From Pseudomonas mucoides (GTDB lineage Bacteria; Pseudomonadota; Gammaproteobacteria; Pseudomonadales; Pseudomonadaceae), in NCBI RefSeq assembly GCF_015461845.1, contig NZ_JACOPW010000002.1, forward strand, positions 868,001 through 932,000: 64,000 nucleotides of DNA. The letters are read 5' to 3'. The notes under the pieces are model-generated. The model was not told where the DNA came from. It worked only from the letters and a program-made list of their open reading frames with translations, and ran no database searches. The number at the start of each line of letters is the position of its first letter. Positions within the stretch are counted from its first letter, which is position 1. Position numbers and translations under genes: made by a program. Below, one piece after another: positions 34,137 through 41,895 of this stretch.

Positions 34137-35480
34137 GTGAACCGCGGACGACGTTTTATCGGTTTTGCCGCGTCGCTGTGCGTGGCGCAGTCGGTGGCGG
34201 CGCTGGACTTGCGCGAGTCCTGGAACTTGATGCAGTTTCAGGGCCCGACCTACCTTTCCGCCGGTCACGAACGCGATGCCGCGCTGGAAAACCGCGCCAT
34301 CGGTCAATCCGGCGTGCTGCCGAAAATCGGCATCACCGCCTTCGACAACCACATCAACGGCACGCAAAAACAACCGGACTATTTCGGCAACAGCCACACC
34401 AACGACCTGAACTACAACTCGCGGGGCGCGACCTTGCAGCTGCGCCAACCGCTCTTCAACAAACAGAAAATGGCCGAGTATCGCCAAGGCGAGTATCAGG
34501 CCGAGTACGGCGTGGCCGTGTTCGACGGCAAGGCACAGGATGCGGCCGTGAAACTGGCCGGGCGCTATTTTGATGTACTGCTGGCCCACGAAACCGTGGC
34601 GCTGGCGACGGCCAAACTCAATTCCTTCAACGAACAAGTGGCCTCGACTCAACGACGCAAGGACCTGGGCGACGGCACCATCACTGACGTCGACGAAGCG
34701 GTGTCGCGCCGCGACTTGGCCCAAGCCGAGCTGATCGAAGCCGAGGACAGCGTGACCGTGGCCCGGCGCCTGTTGCAGGAATACCTCGGTCAGACACCCG
34801 ATGAAATCGCCACGCTGCAAGACACCTTCCCCACGCCGCCTCTGCAACCGGACAATCTGCAGGAATGGATCATCCGTGCGGGTACCGACAGCCCCTCGAT
34901 CCGTGCACGACGCTTGAACGTCAACACCGCCGACGAGGAAGTCGCCAAGGCCAAGGCCGGTCACTGGCCGACCCTTGATCTGGTGGTGGGCTACACCGCT
35001 GCCGACAGCGAAACCCTGTCCACTCAAAACCAGCGTAACCGCTACTCTTCTGCCGGCGTGGAGTTGAACATTCCGTTGTACAGCGGCGGCTACGTCAGCG
35101 CCCGGGCGCGGCAAAGCGTTGCTACCCGGGATCAGGCCGAAGATGACCTGAATGCCACCCGGGAAGAAATCATCTCGGGAACCACCCGCGAGTTTCGCGG
35201 CGTACAAAGCGGCGAAGCGCGTATCCACGCACTGGAAAAAGCGGTGAAGTCCAGCGAACGCTCAGTGGACTCCTCGAAAAAAGGCTTCCTTGCGGGCAGC
35301 AGCACCAACGTTGACATCCTCAACGCCCAGGAACAGCTTTACACCGCCCGCCGCGACCTGTTCGAAGCCAAACTGCGCTACCTGTTGGCCAAGCTGCGGT
35401 TGGCGGCAAATGTCGGGGCACTGGGCGATGATGACATCGCCAGCGCCAATGCCTACCTGGGACCGAAGTTGTCGTTTTGA
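34137..35480 (+). CDS. TolC-family outer-membrane protein of the type I system
   Basis: A 447-aa protein with a signal peptide ('FIGFAASLCVAQSVAA') and two TolC repeats of long helices and outer-membrane beta strands, e.g. 'ATLQLRQPLFNKQKMAEYRQGEYQAEYG' and 'VDILNAQEQLYTARRDLFEAKLRYLLAKLRL'. It starts with a GTG at 34137, one base after the HlyD stop codon, with AAGGAG upstream. It supplies the exit channel through the outer membrane. No clear terminator follows. Confidence 0.93.
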   Translation: MNRGRRFIGFAASLCVAQSVAALDLRESWNLMQFQGPTYLSAGHERDAALENRAIGQSGVLPKIGITAFDNHINGTQKQPDYFGNSHTNDLNYNSRGATLQLRQPLFNKQKMAEYRQGEYQAEYGVAVFDGKAQDAAVKLAGRYFDVLLAHETVALATAKLNSFNEQVASTQRRKDLGDGTITDVDEAVSRRDLAQAELIEAEDSVTVARRLLQEYLGQTPDEIATLQDTFPTPPLQPDNLQEWIIRAGTDSPSIRARRLNVNTADEEVAKAKAGHWPTLDLVVGYTAADSETLSTQNQRNRYSSAGVELNIPLYSGGYVSARARQSVATRDQAEDDLNATREEIISGTTREFRGVQSGEARIHALEKAVKSSERSVDSSKKGFLAGSSTNVDILNAQEQLYTARRDLFEAKLRYLLAKLRLAANVGALGDDDIASANAYLGPKLSF

Positions 35481-35504
35481 GCGAAAGGTTTTTTGGCAAG
35501 GCAA

Positions 35505-35992
35505 TTATTGACCGGAAGAGTCCTCTTTCGCCCAAGCCTGCTGCAACAACCGCATGACCTCGGCATCCGATGTCTGGGAAAAATCCATGTACCAATGCCC
35601 GATCGACATCAGCCACTCCGGCATGATCGGGCATACCAGTTCATCGACTTCACAACGCAGCAGCTCCCGCGTCTCCCGCGCCACCACCGCGTCGAACGCA
35701 GTCTGATCAATCGGGTGCGCCCGCAGCGCCTGTTGATTGAGAATCTGGATGCCGCCGCTGGCAATCGCGCCCATGGCGAACTCCTCGTGCGACGGCACAC
35801 CGAGCTTGCGCACCAGCATCAGGTCGAGACGAACATCCAGCGCCGTGGCCACTTCATACGCCACCGGCACGCCGCCTGGGGCAAGGCGAGAACGAGCACG
35901 TCCGGGCGATTGGCGTAAGCCCGCAACGGCCCCACCAGACGCCGACCCGCCGCCGGCCGGTCCTGCAAAATCATGTGCGATGAGGGACTCAT
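35505..35992 (-). pseudogene. Decayed phosphoribosyltransferase-family gene
   Basis: Read from the ATG at 35992 the protein begins like a bacterial phosphoribosyltransferase domain protein ('ILQDRPAAGRRLVGPLRAYANRPDVLVLALP'). The frame is then lost near 35877-35881, where one base is missing; the sequence resumes in another frame as 'GVPVAYEVATALDVRLDLMLVRKLGVPSHEEFAMGAIASGG'. About 60 residues that should hold the PRPP-binding loop (DDGxATG) are missing after 'RETRELLRCEVDELVCP', where the typical C-terminus continues. A frameshift plus an in-frame deletion of the active-site loop means no enzyme can be made. Confidence 0.8.
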
Positions 35993-36086
35993 TAGAAAAC
36001 CTCCTCAGACGATCACGCCTGCCGGTTTCATCACGCAGTCCCGAGGAATTGTCGGCCTGGGCGCGGCTGACAGCAAGCCGCTTGCC

Positions 36087-37445
36087 TTACACCAACCGTT
36101 CGATCCGCTGATGCCGCCAGACAAACCGGTAATACGCCGTCTGCAACGCCAGCATCCCCAGATACGCCACCGGAAACGCCATCCACACGCCTTGCAAACC
36201 AAAGTGCCCGTCCAGCACATACGCCACCGGCAATTGCACCAGGACCACGCAGAAAATCGACACCGCCATCGGCACCAACACCGTGCCGCTGGCGCGCATG
36301 ATGCCGCCGACAATCGCCTGGAAGCCAAACACCAACAAGCTCCAGAGCATGATGTGCAACAGGTGCTCGGCCATTGCCCGCGTCGAGTCATCGGTGAGGA
36401 ACAGCCCCAACAACCAGTGCGACAGCAGGTAACCCAGCACCACCAATCCGCCCGTCAGACACACATTGATCAGCAACCCCGTGCGCAAAATCGGCCCCAT
36501 GCGCTCAAGGCGCCCTGCCCCAATCGCCTGAGCCCCGAGGATCGACGCGGTGATCGCAATCGACAGCGCCGGAAACTGCACGTAATTGACGATCTGCGTC
36601 ACCGCCCCATACGCCGCCGTCGCCTGCGAACCATGCCGGTTCACCAGCGCCAGAATCACCAGTTCCGACACCGACAACACCACCATCTGCAACCCGGTCG
36701 GCAGCCCGATGCGCAACACCTTGCCGAGAATCTCCCGGTCCAGCTTCATCGCCGCAAACATCTCCCGATCCGGCGCCAACGGATGCCCCTTGCGAATCAA
36801 CCGCCACGCCAGCCACCCCATCGCCGACAAGTTACCCGCCAACCCGGCATACGCCGCACTCTGAATCCCCATCATCGGCAACCCGAACCAACCCCGAATC
36901 AACGCCGGCGTCAGCGCCAACCCAATACAGGTCGACACCACCAACGCAATCAGCGGCGACACCGTATCGCTGACCCCGCGCAGCAGTTGGGTGAACAGCA
37001 CGTAGACCAACAGCGACGGCATGATCCACATCATCACGTGGGCATAGGCCACGGCGTCGTCCAGTACATCAGCCGGCGTGCCCAACCCCTGCAAGGCCGA
37101 CCGCGCAAACACACTGCCGAGGACGGCGGCGGTCAGGCCGATCATTGCCCCGAGCAGCAAGGTGGTGCCGGCAATGGTTTTCACCAGATGCGGTTCACGC
37201 GCACCCCACGCTTGGCCAATGAGCACACCCGCCCCTGCGCCGAGGCCGATGACCAGGGCAATGAAGAAAAAGACAATGGGGAACATGCCGGACACGGCGG
37301 CCAGGGATTGCGTGCCGAGCATTTGGCCGATGTAGATGCTGTTGACCGTGCCGGACATGGACTGGAGAAAGTTCGACAGGACCATCGGGGCGAGGAAAAG
37401 AAGGTAGGTTTTCCAGAGGGGGATGGGGTGGGTGGGGGTTTGCAT
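36087..37445 (-). CDS. MATE-family multidrug efflux pump
   Basis: A 452-aa, twelve-helix antiporter of the MATE/NorM type, which exports cationic drugs in exchange for Na+ or H+. Two homologous halves are visible, starting 'APMVLSNFLQSMSGTVNSIYIGQMLG' and 'IGLPTGLQMVVLSVSELVILALVNRHG'. The start is the ATG at 37445; the 117 codons upstream in the same frame do not resemble the family. It is monocistronic. A 491-codon plus-strand frame antisense to it is a composition artefact. Confidence 0.92.
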   Translation of the reverse strand: MQTPTHPIPLWKTYLLFLAPMVLSNFLQSMSGTVNSIYIGQMLGTQSLAAVSGMFPIVFFFIALVIGLGAGAGVLIGQAWGAREPHLVKTIAGTTLLLGAMIGLTAAVLGSVFARSALQGLGTPADVLDDAVAYAHVMMWIMPSLLVYVLFTQLLRGVSDTVSPLIALVVSTCIGLALTPALIRGWFGLPMMGIQSAAYAGLAGNLSAMGWLAWRLIRKGHPLAPDREMFAAMKLDREILGKVLRIGLPTGLQMVVLSVSELVILALVNRHGSQATAAYGAVTQIVNYVQFPALSIAITASILGAQAIGAGRLERMGPILRTGLLINVCLTGGLVVLGYLLSHWLLGLFLTDDSTRAMAEHLLHIMLWSLLVFGFQAIVGGIMRASGTVLVPMAVSIFCVVLVQLPVAYVLDGHFGLQGVWMAFPVAYLGMLALQTAYYRFVWRHQRIERLV

Positions 37446-37689
37446 TGAGGGTCCGTCTCGGGTGGGCACGCGGTTTGGGAATTCTACGCCAGGGCCTTGT
37501 TCCGAGACCGCTCTTATTTTGGAAAATCTGGAGCGTTCGAGTAATAAATGGGGCAATCCAGATGGCCAATTTCTGCCTATCGTGAGAGGCAGAAAAGACC
37601 AGAAGCAGCCCGTCGCGATCAGAAACGTTTGACGACAACGCGTCGCTCTCGCACTCTGTTTTTCCCCTGTTTCTTCACTAGGCTTCCCT

Positions 37690-38160
37690 GTGTCATTCGC
37701 GACCGTAGTGCTGCTCGACTCCCGGCCACAGCCAAGTACGTCGCCCGAACCCGTCGTGTTCGCCACGGACACGCAGCTATGTTTACGGTATTGCACGGTT
37801 GAAGAAGAAATAGCTGTAATCCATTTCCCTCTACTAAAAAAAATTCAGTTCGGCTCACCAAACGATGAGGCTTTGGGCGGCCATCCGCTTATTAGACTTG
37901 GCCTCAAGCATTACCAAATTCATCGAATAGATAATTCGCCTTGGCTAGCAGAGCTTGAGCAGAGAAACGCCTTTCATCCGCGACACGATAAACAGCGGTT
38001 TCTAAAAGATGCCATCCATTATGTCTTTACGTTTCAGGACTCTACGTTGGAATGCATCGTAATTGAGGGGCAGTTCTGGCATCCAAAAGTACAAGTCTTT
38101 ACCTCGGAGCAGAAGGCAAGGGATGTCTGGCGCGAACTGATAAATGATGTGGGCGCATGA
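37690..38160 (+). CDS. Hypothetical protein
   Basis: A 156-aa protein of unrecognised family, in a region with visibly lower G+C than the flanks. The conserved-looking part is 'HYQIHRIDNSPWLAELEQRNAFHPRHDKQRFLKDAIHYVFTFQDSTLECIV', rich in aromatic and charged residues, and suggests a soluble folded protein. The true start is uncertain: a GTG at 37690 opens the frame, and another GTG lies at 37756. No signal peptide or membrane segment is seen. It probably belongs to a small cluster of accessory genes extending to 39.9 kb. Confidence 0.55.
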   Translation: MSFATVVLLDSRPQPSTSPEPVVFATDTQLCLRYCTVEEEIAVIHFPLLKKIQFGSPNDEALGGHPLIRLGLKHYQIHRIDNSPWLAELEQRNAFHPRHDKQRFLKDAIHYVFTFQDSTLECIVIEGQFWHPKVQVFTSEQKARDVWRELINDVGA

Positions 38161-38473
38161 TCCCAATAGTCACTGTGGATGACGGCTATGGGTCGTTCTC
38201 TGCAGGTCAGGGTCACGAAGTGTGCTGGTCAAATACAATGCGAATGACTGGTCAGGTCGAATGCAACTGGGTGGACAAATCTGTGCATTACCCAGCAGGC
38301 AGCGGACTCCAGTTTCATTTCACGTTGGAACACCCCCCTGCTGGGAGATGTTTCCAGCCGTATCCTCAACAAATTCCATACTGGGTCTCTGTACTGATTC
38401 GCGAGATGTTACTAACCCCCCTGAGTATCAATATCGGCATCTTGAACCGGCTTATGTTCAGGTTCTGATTTGA
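38157..38473 (+). other. Region with two weak overlapping frames, possibly decayed coding sequence
   Basis: Two plus-strand frames (38157-38468 and 38222-38473) overlap here. Neither has a convincing ribosome-binding site or a recognisable motif, and the first overlaps the preceding stop codon by four bases. The base composition resembles that of the orphan genes around it. It could be a broken gene, but I cannot reconstruct a parent. Confidence 0.2.
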
Positions 38474-38654
38474 AGTCGGGGCTGTACGGGTTCTCTTTAG
38501 CTGCGGGGTCCTGCTTTGGATTATTTGGTGCATCGACTTCGGCCGTTTTCGACGGTACTTCAGACCGCTTGGGGTCATGACCCGCTTCGTTATCCGTGCT
38601 GCTCGTACCGCCCTGCTGCGATATGTTTCCCGGTGCATTCTCATCAATGTCCAT
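38412..38654 (-). CDS. Small hydrophilic, probably disordered protein
   Basis: An 80-aa protein, almost without hydrophobic residues and rich in Asp, Glu, Lys, Pro, Gln and Asn ('NISQQGGTSSTDNEAGHDP'), so likely unstructured. GGAG lies six bases before the ATG at 38654, which is better support than for most small frames here. I recall similar short proteins as common hypothetical products of Pseudomonas genomes. The function is unknown; a stress-protective role would be a guess. Confidence 0.6.
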   Translation of the reverse strand: MDIDENAPGNISQQGGTSSTDNEAGHDPKRSEVPSKTAEVDAPNNPKQDPAAKENPYSPDFKSEPEHKPVQDADIDTQGG

Positions 38655-38750
38655 GTTGCTCTCCGATGGTTATGTAAATGTCCGTGCTTGAACATGAGAG
38701 GTAGGGAAACGCTGTAAGTGCCCGGCGATGGACGAATGGCGAGAACAAAA

Positions 38751-38773
38751 AACCCGGCTCACTGGCCGGGTTT
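38751..38773 (-). terminator. Terminator of the 38883-39260 gene
   Basis: AACCCGGC (38751-38758) and GCCGGGTTT (38765-38773) form a short GC-rich hairpin, followed on the minus strand by TTTTTTGTTC. It lies 110 bp after the stop codon of the hypothetical gene and beside a half-copy of the dispersed repeat (38793-38815). Confidence 0.7.
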
Positions 38774-38792
38774 CACTTGTGGATTCAACCGG

Positions 38793-38815
38793 TCGTGACA
38801 GGCAGAAATCGGCCA
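38793..38815. repeat. Half-copy of the dispersed GTGACAGGCAG..GGCC element
   Basis: GTGACAGGCAGAAATCGGCC repeats the right-arm core seen at 1065-1088 and, with changes, at 470-507. It lies between a terminator and the next gene. Confidence 0.45.
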
Positions 38816-38882
38816 ATAGCAGCCGGTCACAACCGACGGAGAACAGCCAAAAGCGCATAATCATGACCGTCCGCCATTCTCT

Positions 38883-39260
38883 CTAAGCAGACGCGTAAGT
38901 GAACGGCTCCAGCAAAATTTGAGGTTCGACCCACAACCTTAAACCGTAGGGAATTACCGAATACCCGTCGTATCGCCCAGTGAAAGTATTCGAAGCTGCA
39001 AACTCCAAGAATTTACCGCGCTTGTCATCAACAACGCGGATACCGGGGCATCCAAGCATTGTGTATTTGATAATGGGGTTTGGTAGTGAAGCCTCACTCA
39101 CCTGAATTTCCACATCAGAATCATATTGCCAAATTGTCAATTTCAGTCTGACAGTACCTTGCTCGATAACGTAACAGTGTGATGTTTCGAACTCATCCAG
39201 GGAGGGGAAGACGCCGAGTACGGCGATTAAATCAAAAGGATCCCACGTTAAAAGGGGCAT
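38883..39260 (-). CDS. Hypothetical protein
   Basis: A 125-aa soluble protein with no signal peptide or membrane helix and a mixed beta-rich pattern ('TVRLKLTIWQYDSDVEIQV', 'FTGRYDGYSVIPYGLRLWVEP'). AAGGA six bases upstream makes the ATG at 39260 secure. The size, composition and isolated position recall immunity-type orphan proteins, but no toxin gene is beside it and I do not assign that role. The G+C is lower than in the core genes. Confidence 0.65.
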   Translation of the reverse strand: MPLLTWDPFDLIAVLGVFPSLDEFETSHCYVIEQGTVRLKLTIWQYDSDVEIQVSEASLPNPIIKYTMLGCPGIRVVDDKRGKFLEFAASNTFTGRYDGYSVIPYGLRLWVEPQILLEPFTYASA

Positions 39261-39438
39261 AAAGCATCCTTTGCTGACATCACGGTGAATTTGATCCCAT
39301 TCTAATCATCAGCCAATCTGTAACGCAGTTTTTCTCTAAGACTTGTTGGCCATAGGCAGGGCGATTTTTCGCAATCCATCACCAAACGAACATTCACGAT
39401 CTGGAGGACTCTACGGTTTTTTCCCTCCGTCAGCTTTG

Positions 39439-39476
39439 GGTCGATTGTTGCCTATCGTGAAGGACCGCAATCGACC
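39439..39476. repeat. Dispersed palindromic element, second copy
   Basis: GGTCGATTG (39439-39447) and CAATCGACC (39468-39476) form a 9-bp inverted repeat around TTGCCTATCGTGAAGGACCG. It aligns with the copy at 470-507: both have TTTGGG before the first arm, TGCC and TCGTGA in the loop. Paired changes that keep the arms complementary (GGCCGG versus GGTCGA) suggest that the hairpin matters. Confidence 0.6.
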
Positions 39477-39519
39477 CCGATCTGACGTTGAAGCCCTCGT
39501 GAATGCCTTGAACCGTTTG

Positions 39520-39882
39520 TCAGGCGTACAAGTCATATCCTGCCGCGATGATCAGCGGTGAAACCAGCAACGTTGCCCAGAATCCCGACTTTGGAACAGC
39601 AATGACGCAAATGATCGAAATCATAAGCACATAGATGCCAACAATTTTAAGTAGCGCGAGATCGCCAACGGCTACGGCGTGAATCGCTGTCTGCCCTGCG
39701 AGCATAAAAAGCGGCCCCAACATGGTAAACCAGAGGGCAGTACGCCGATCTTCGTGCGCTTTGAATTGGTCAACGAAGCCAGAGTCTACAGCGGCGGCAA
39801 ATGCTGTTTTGAACTTGATGATACCGAATGGAATATGGAGAACGCCCAAGGCGAACAGGGTCCATGCGACGATGTTTGACAT
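39520..39882 (-). CDS. Small membrane protein (DUF6463-like)
   Basis: A 120-aa protein with four hydrophobic helices: 'WTLFALGVLHIPFGIIKF', 'LWFTMLGPLFMLAGQTAIHAVAVG', 'IVGIYVLMISIICVIAV' and 'FWATLLVSPLIIAAGYDLYA'. From memory this matches a family named DUF6463; the name is unverified. It resembles the 1205-1576 protein in size and topology without obvious sequence relation. It is monocistronic. Confidence 0.7.
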   Translation of the reverse strand: MSNIVAWTLFALGVLHIPFGIIKFKTAFAAAVDSGFVDQFKAHEDRRTALWFTMLGPLFMLAGQTAIHAVAVGDLALLKIVGIYVLMISIICVIAVPKSGFWATLLVSPLIIAAGYDLYA

Positions 39883-40142
39883 GTCTTATATGCTCCGTAA
39901 CGGTAAGGTTGGAAGGTGCGTAGCGTTTACACGGTCCCAGAGTGCGAGCGAGTGGTTTGCGTTTCTTGTCGCGATGGCGTGTCGTATAACATTCCTTGTC
40001 ATCCCGTAAGTCCCTGTCTGGCTTAGAAGTGGTGACGGCAAGGACTGCTGCCTCCTAATGAAGCTATCTATTTGCCATCACCGTGTCCACCGTCCACTTT
40101 TGGCCGAAAGCACACGGTCAATGCAAAGACAACGATCCAGCC

Positions 40143-40802
40143 CTACCCCACCCCGCCATGCAGCAACACCCCGTACGATTGCAAAAACTCCACCGTGCCA
40201 TGAAAGATCAGACCAACCCCCATGGCAGAGACGAAGAACCCGACAATGCGCGTGGCGGCATCGATGCCTTGCGGGCCAATCGTTTTGAGGATGACTTGAG
40301 CGTAAGCCAGTGACAAATAGGTGGTGAACATCGTGGCGCAGATGGCCAGCGCCACGACGGCGAAAGACAGCACCGCATGACTGGCGTCTTTGATGGTGCT
40401 GGTCAGGCCGATCACGGTGGCAATCGCACCGGGGCCAAACATGATGGGCATCGCCAGGGGGATGAAAGAGACGTCCTGGTCGGCGTCGTGACCAGTGGGA
40501 ATCAGGCTGCTGTTGGGCGTGGGGGCGAACAGCTCGAAACCGATCCGCATCAGAATCACCCCACCGACCACCCGGATCATGCTCAGGGGAACGTCGAACA
40601 GTCGCAGGAGCAGGTTGCCGAAAATCAGGAAAAAGAACATCAGCAATAACGCAAAGAAACAGGCTCTGCGGGCTACCCGACGGAGCTCGGCAGTGTCCTT
40701 GCCTTGCAACATGCCAAGGAACACGGGAATCGCCTCTAGCGGGTTGATGATGGCCAGTAACGTGGTAAACATGCCGACAAACAGCGTTACATAGGTGTTC
40801 AT
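40143..40802 (-). CDS. marC: MarC-family integral membrane protein
   Basis: A 219-aa, six-helix membrane protein. It begins 'LFVGMFTTLLAIINPLEAIPVFLGMLQGKD' and contains 'GGVILMRIGFELF' and 'FIPLAMPIMFGPGAIATVIGLTSTI', the MarC (UPF0056) signatures. The family was once linked to multiple antibiotic resistance, but its real role is unsettled. It is monocistronic. The symbol indicates the family; paralogues exist in most Pseudomonas. Confidence 0.85.
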   Translation of the reverse strand: MNTYVTLFVGMFTTLLAIINPLEAIPVFLGMLQGKDTAELRRVARRACFFALLLMFFFLIFGNLLLRLFDVPLSMIRVVGGVILMRIGFELFAPTPNSSLIPTGHDADQDVSFIPLAMPIMFGPGAIATVIGLTSTIKDASHAVLSFAVVALAICATMFTTYLSLAYAQVILKTIGPQGIDAATRIVGFFVSAMGVGLIFHGTVEFLQSYGVLLHGGVG

Positions 40803-41247
40803 GGCGCACCTTCGAGGAGAGACCGCGTTACATCACCTTAGCGGATGATGAAGAATGAGCTTGCTAGGAACTCAATCTGGCGCTGCGGCACAGGTGGCGC
40901 TGGCTCAGGAAAGGTCAGTCGATGGCTCACAACAACCTCGGCTCTGGTCCTACACTTATCTCGGAATCCCTCACCTTGCCCGTCGTTCCGATGAAGCTTA
41001 TAGTCCGCCCCGTCGCCCACAATGGCGATTCAGGTTTGGCGACCTGATCACAGAGAATGCGAGGGCTATCCGCTTTATTGCAGGGGTTCACGCACCCGCA
41101 AAGCCGCCTTTATGGCGGCTGTGCGCGGGAGACCTTCGGGTCTGCCGGTTTTCTCTGTGCCGGTTCGCCAACCTGCGCACAGCTGCCACCCAATCGTTTG
41201 GCGACGACTGAGTGACGGCATTGAGCCAATCAAACAGAGATCTTCAA
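40803..41247. other. 445-bp region upstream of the DUF1652 gene
   Basis: The left part holds the marC promoter side. The right part contains the structured element at 41103-41183 and the DUF1652 promoter. The open frames through it (40855-41211, 41022-41255) change frame across hairpins and lack ribosome-binding sites, so I treat them as non-coding. Confidence 0.45.
41103..41183 (+). ncRNA. Candidate structured 5' leader RNA
   Basis: Three nested or adjacent helices can be drawn: GCCGCC/GGCGGC (41103-41108 with 41114-41119), a long-range 9-bp pair GCTGTGCGC/GCGCACAGC (41118-41126 with 41175-41183), and inside it AGACC-TTCG-GGTCT (41130-41143), a UUCG-capped hairpin. The first two overlap by two bases and may compete. 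The element ends 65 bp before the DUF1652 start codon. I recall similar CCAACCTGCGCACAGCTGCC sequences before small DUF genes in other Pseudomonas, which is unverified. Confidence 0.5.
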
Positions 41248-41520
41248 ATGAATAGATACATGCCCCTCACCGGAATCGACCTGATCCCGGCCTCCCTGCT
41301 CATCGACACCCAAGCCCCGCTCGACGTCCTGCAAGCCATGGCCGACTACCGCATCCGCACTGTCACTCAAGTCCTGGAGAACATCGCCTTCCGCGCCGAG
41401 CTCGGTTGCGACACGGTGGTGCTGTCGGACTTTTCCAAACTGCTGGCCATTCCGTTGCGCGATGGCTGTGACTTGATGGACGTGATCGGTCGACGTTTGC
41501 GAGCCCAGGTGGCGGAGTAA
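41248..41520 (+). CDS. DUF1652 protein
   Basis: A 90-aa protein. 'GIDLIPASLLIDTQAPLDVLQAMADYRIRTVTQVLENI' is the DUF1652 pattern known from Pseudomonas; the family has no assigned function. The start is the ATG at 41248; upstream codons to 41212 overlap the leader element. It is predicted to be cytoplasmic and is followed by a strong terminator. The structured leader suggests post-transcriptional control. Confidence 0.8.
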   Translation: MNRYMPLTGIDLIPASLLIDTQAPLDVLQAMADYRIRTVTQVLENIAFRAELGCDTVVLSDFSKLLAIPLRDGCDLMDVIGRRLRAQVAE

Positions 41521-41527
41521 ATAAAGA

Positions 41528-41558
41528 CGGGCGCCCTATCAGGCGCCCGCTTTGTTTT
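41528..41558 (+). terminator. Terminator of the DUF1652 gene
   Basis: CGGGCGCC (41528-41535) and GGCGCCCG (41542-41549) form an 8-bp GC-rich stem with a six-base loop, followed by CTTTGTTTT. It begins eight bases after the stop codon. Confidence 0.85.
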
Positions 41559-41640
41559 ACCGCATAACCTCTGTCACCCAGCAGCTAAACTTTATGAGGA
41601 AGCTGAACGAGCGAAACCCTGCCCCGTCAGGAGGCTGACC

Positions 41641-41775
41641 ATGAGCAAACAACCTCAACCACGAAGCCGCTCCAACCCTCAACCCAGATCCCGCCCGGTC
41701 GTGCCTAACCTGCCGAGCAAAACGGGCAACAAGTCCGGGGGAATGCGCGGCAACTACCCGCCAAAACAGTCCTGA
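41641..41775 (+). CDS. 44-aa basic Pro/Arg-rich small protein
   Basis: A very short gene with excellent translation signals: AGGAGG lies six bases before the ATG at 41641. The product is basic and rich in Gln, Pro, Arg and Ser, with a recognisable middle 'VVPNLPSKTGNKSGG' and a 'NYPPKQS' end. I recall short proteins with the same VPNLPSKTG core in other Pseudomonas genomes, so it is probably real. The function is unknown. It might bind nucleic acid because of its charge, but that is a guess. Confidence 0.65.
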   Translation: MSKQPQPRSRSNPQPRSRPVVPNLPSKTGNKSGGMRGNYPPKQS

Positions 41776-41847
41776 GGACTTCAGGGGTATCCAGCGACTG
41801 CTCATCGAACTCACTCGCTGGATTGAAGTTCGCTGCTTGCCATAAAC

Positions 41848-41881
41848 ATATGGATAAACGTATATTCGAATAACCATATGT
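41848..41881. promoter_or_regulatory. Likely ArsR operator
   Basis: An imperfect, AT-rich inverted repeat has outer arms ATATGGATA (41849-41857) and TAACCATAT (41872-41880). It lies directly before the ars genes and includes an ATG (41878) that opens the arsR frame, so the true arsR start is probably downstream. ArsR/SmtB repressors bind such AT-rich imperfect palindromes. Confidence 0.6.
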
Positions 41882-41895
41882 ATCGAGCCGTGTCC

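Noticed and set aside
35973-37448. A 491-codon plus-strand frame antisense to the MATE gene
   Set aside because: His/Gln/Arg/Pro-rich nonsense-like composition and complete overlap with a real twelve-helix transporter gene.
38157-38473. A confident call of either of two short genes here
   Set aside because: Neither frame has translation signals or similarity; noted only as possible decayed sequence.
40855-41255. Two plus-strand frames before the DUF1652 gene
   Set aside because: They pass through the hairpins of the leader element in different frames and lack ribosome-binding sites.
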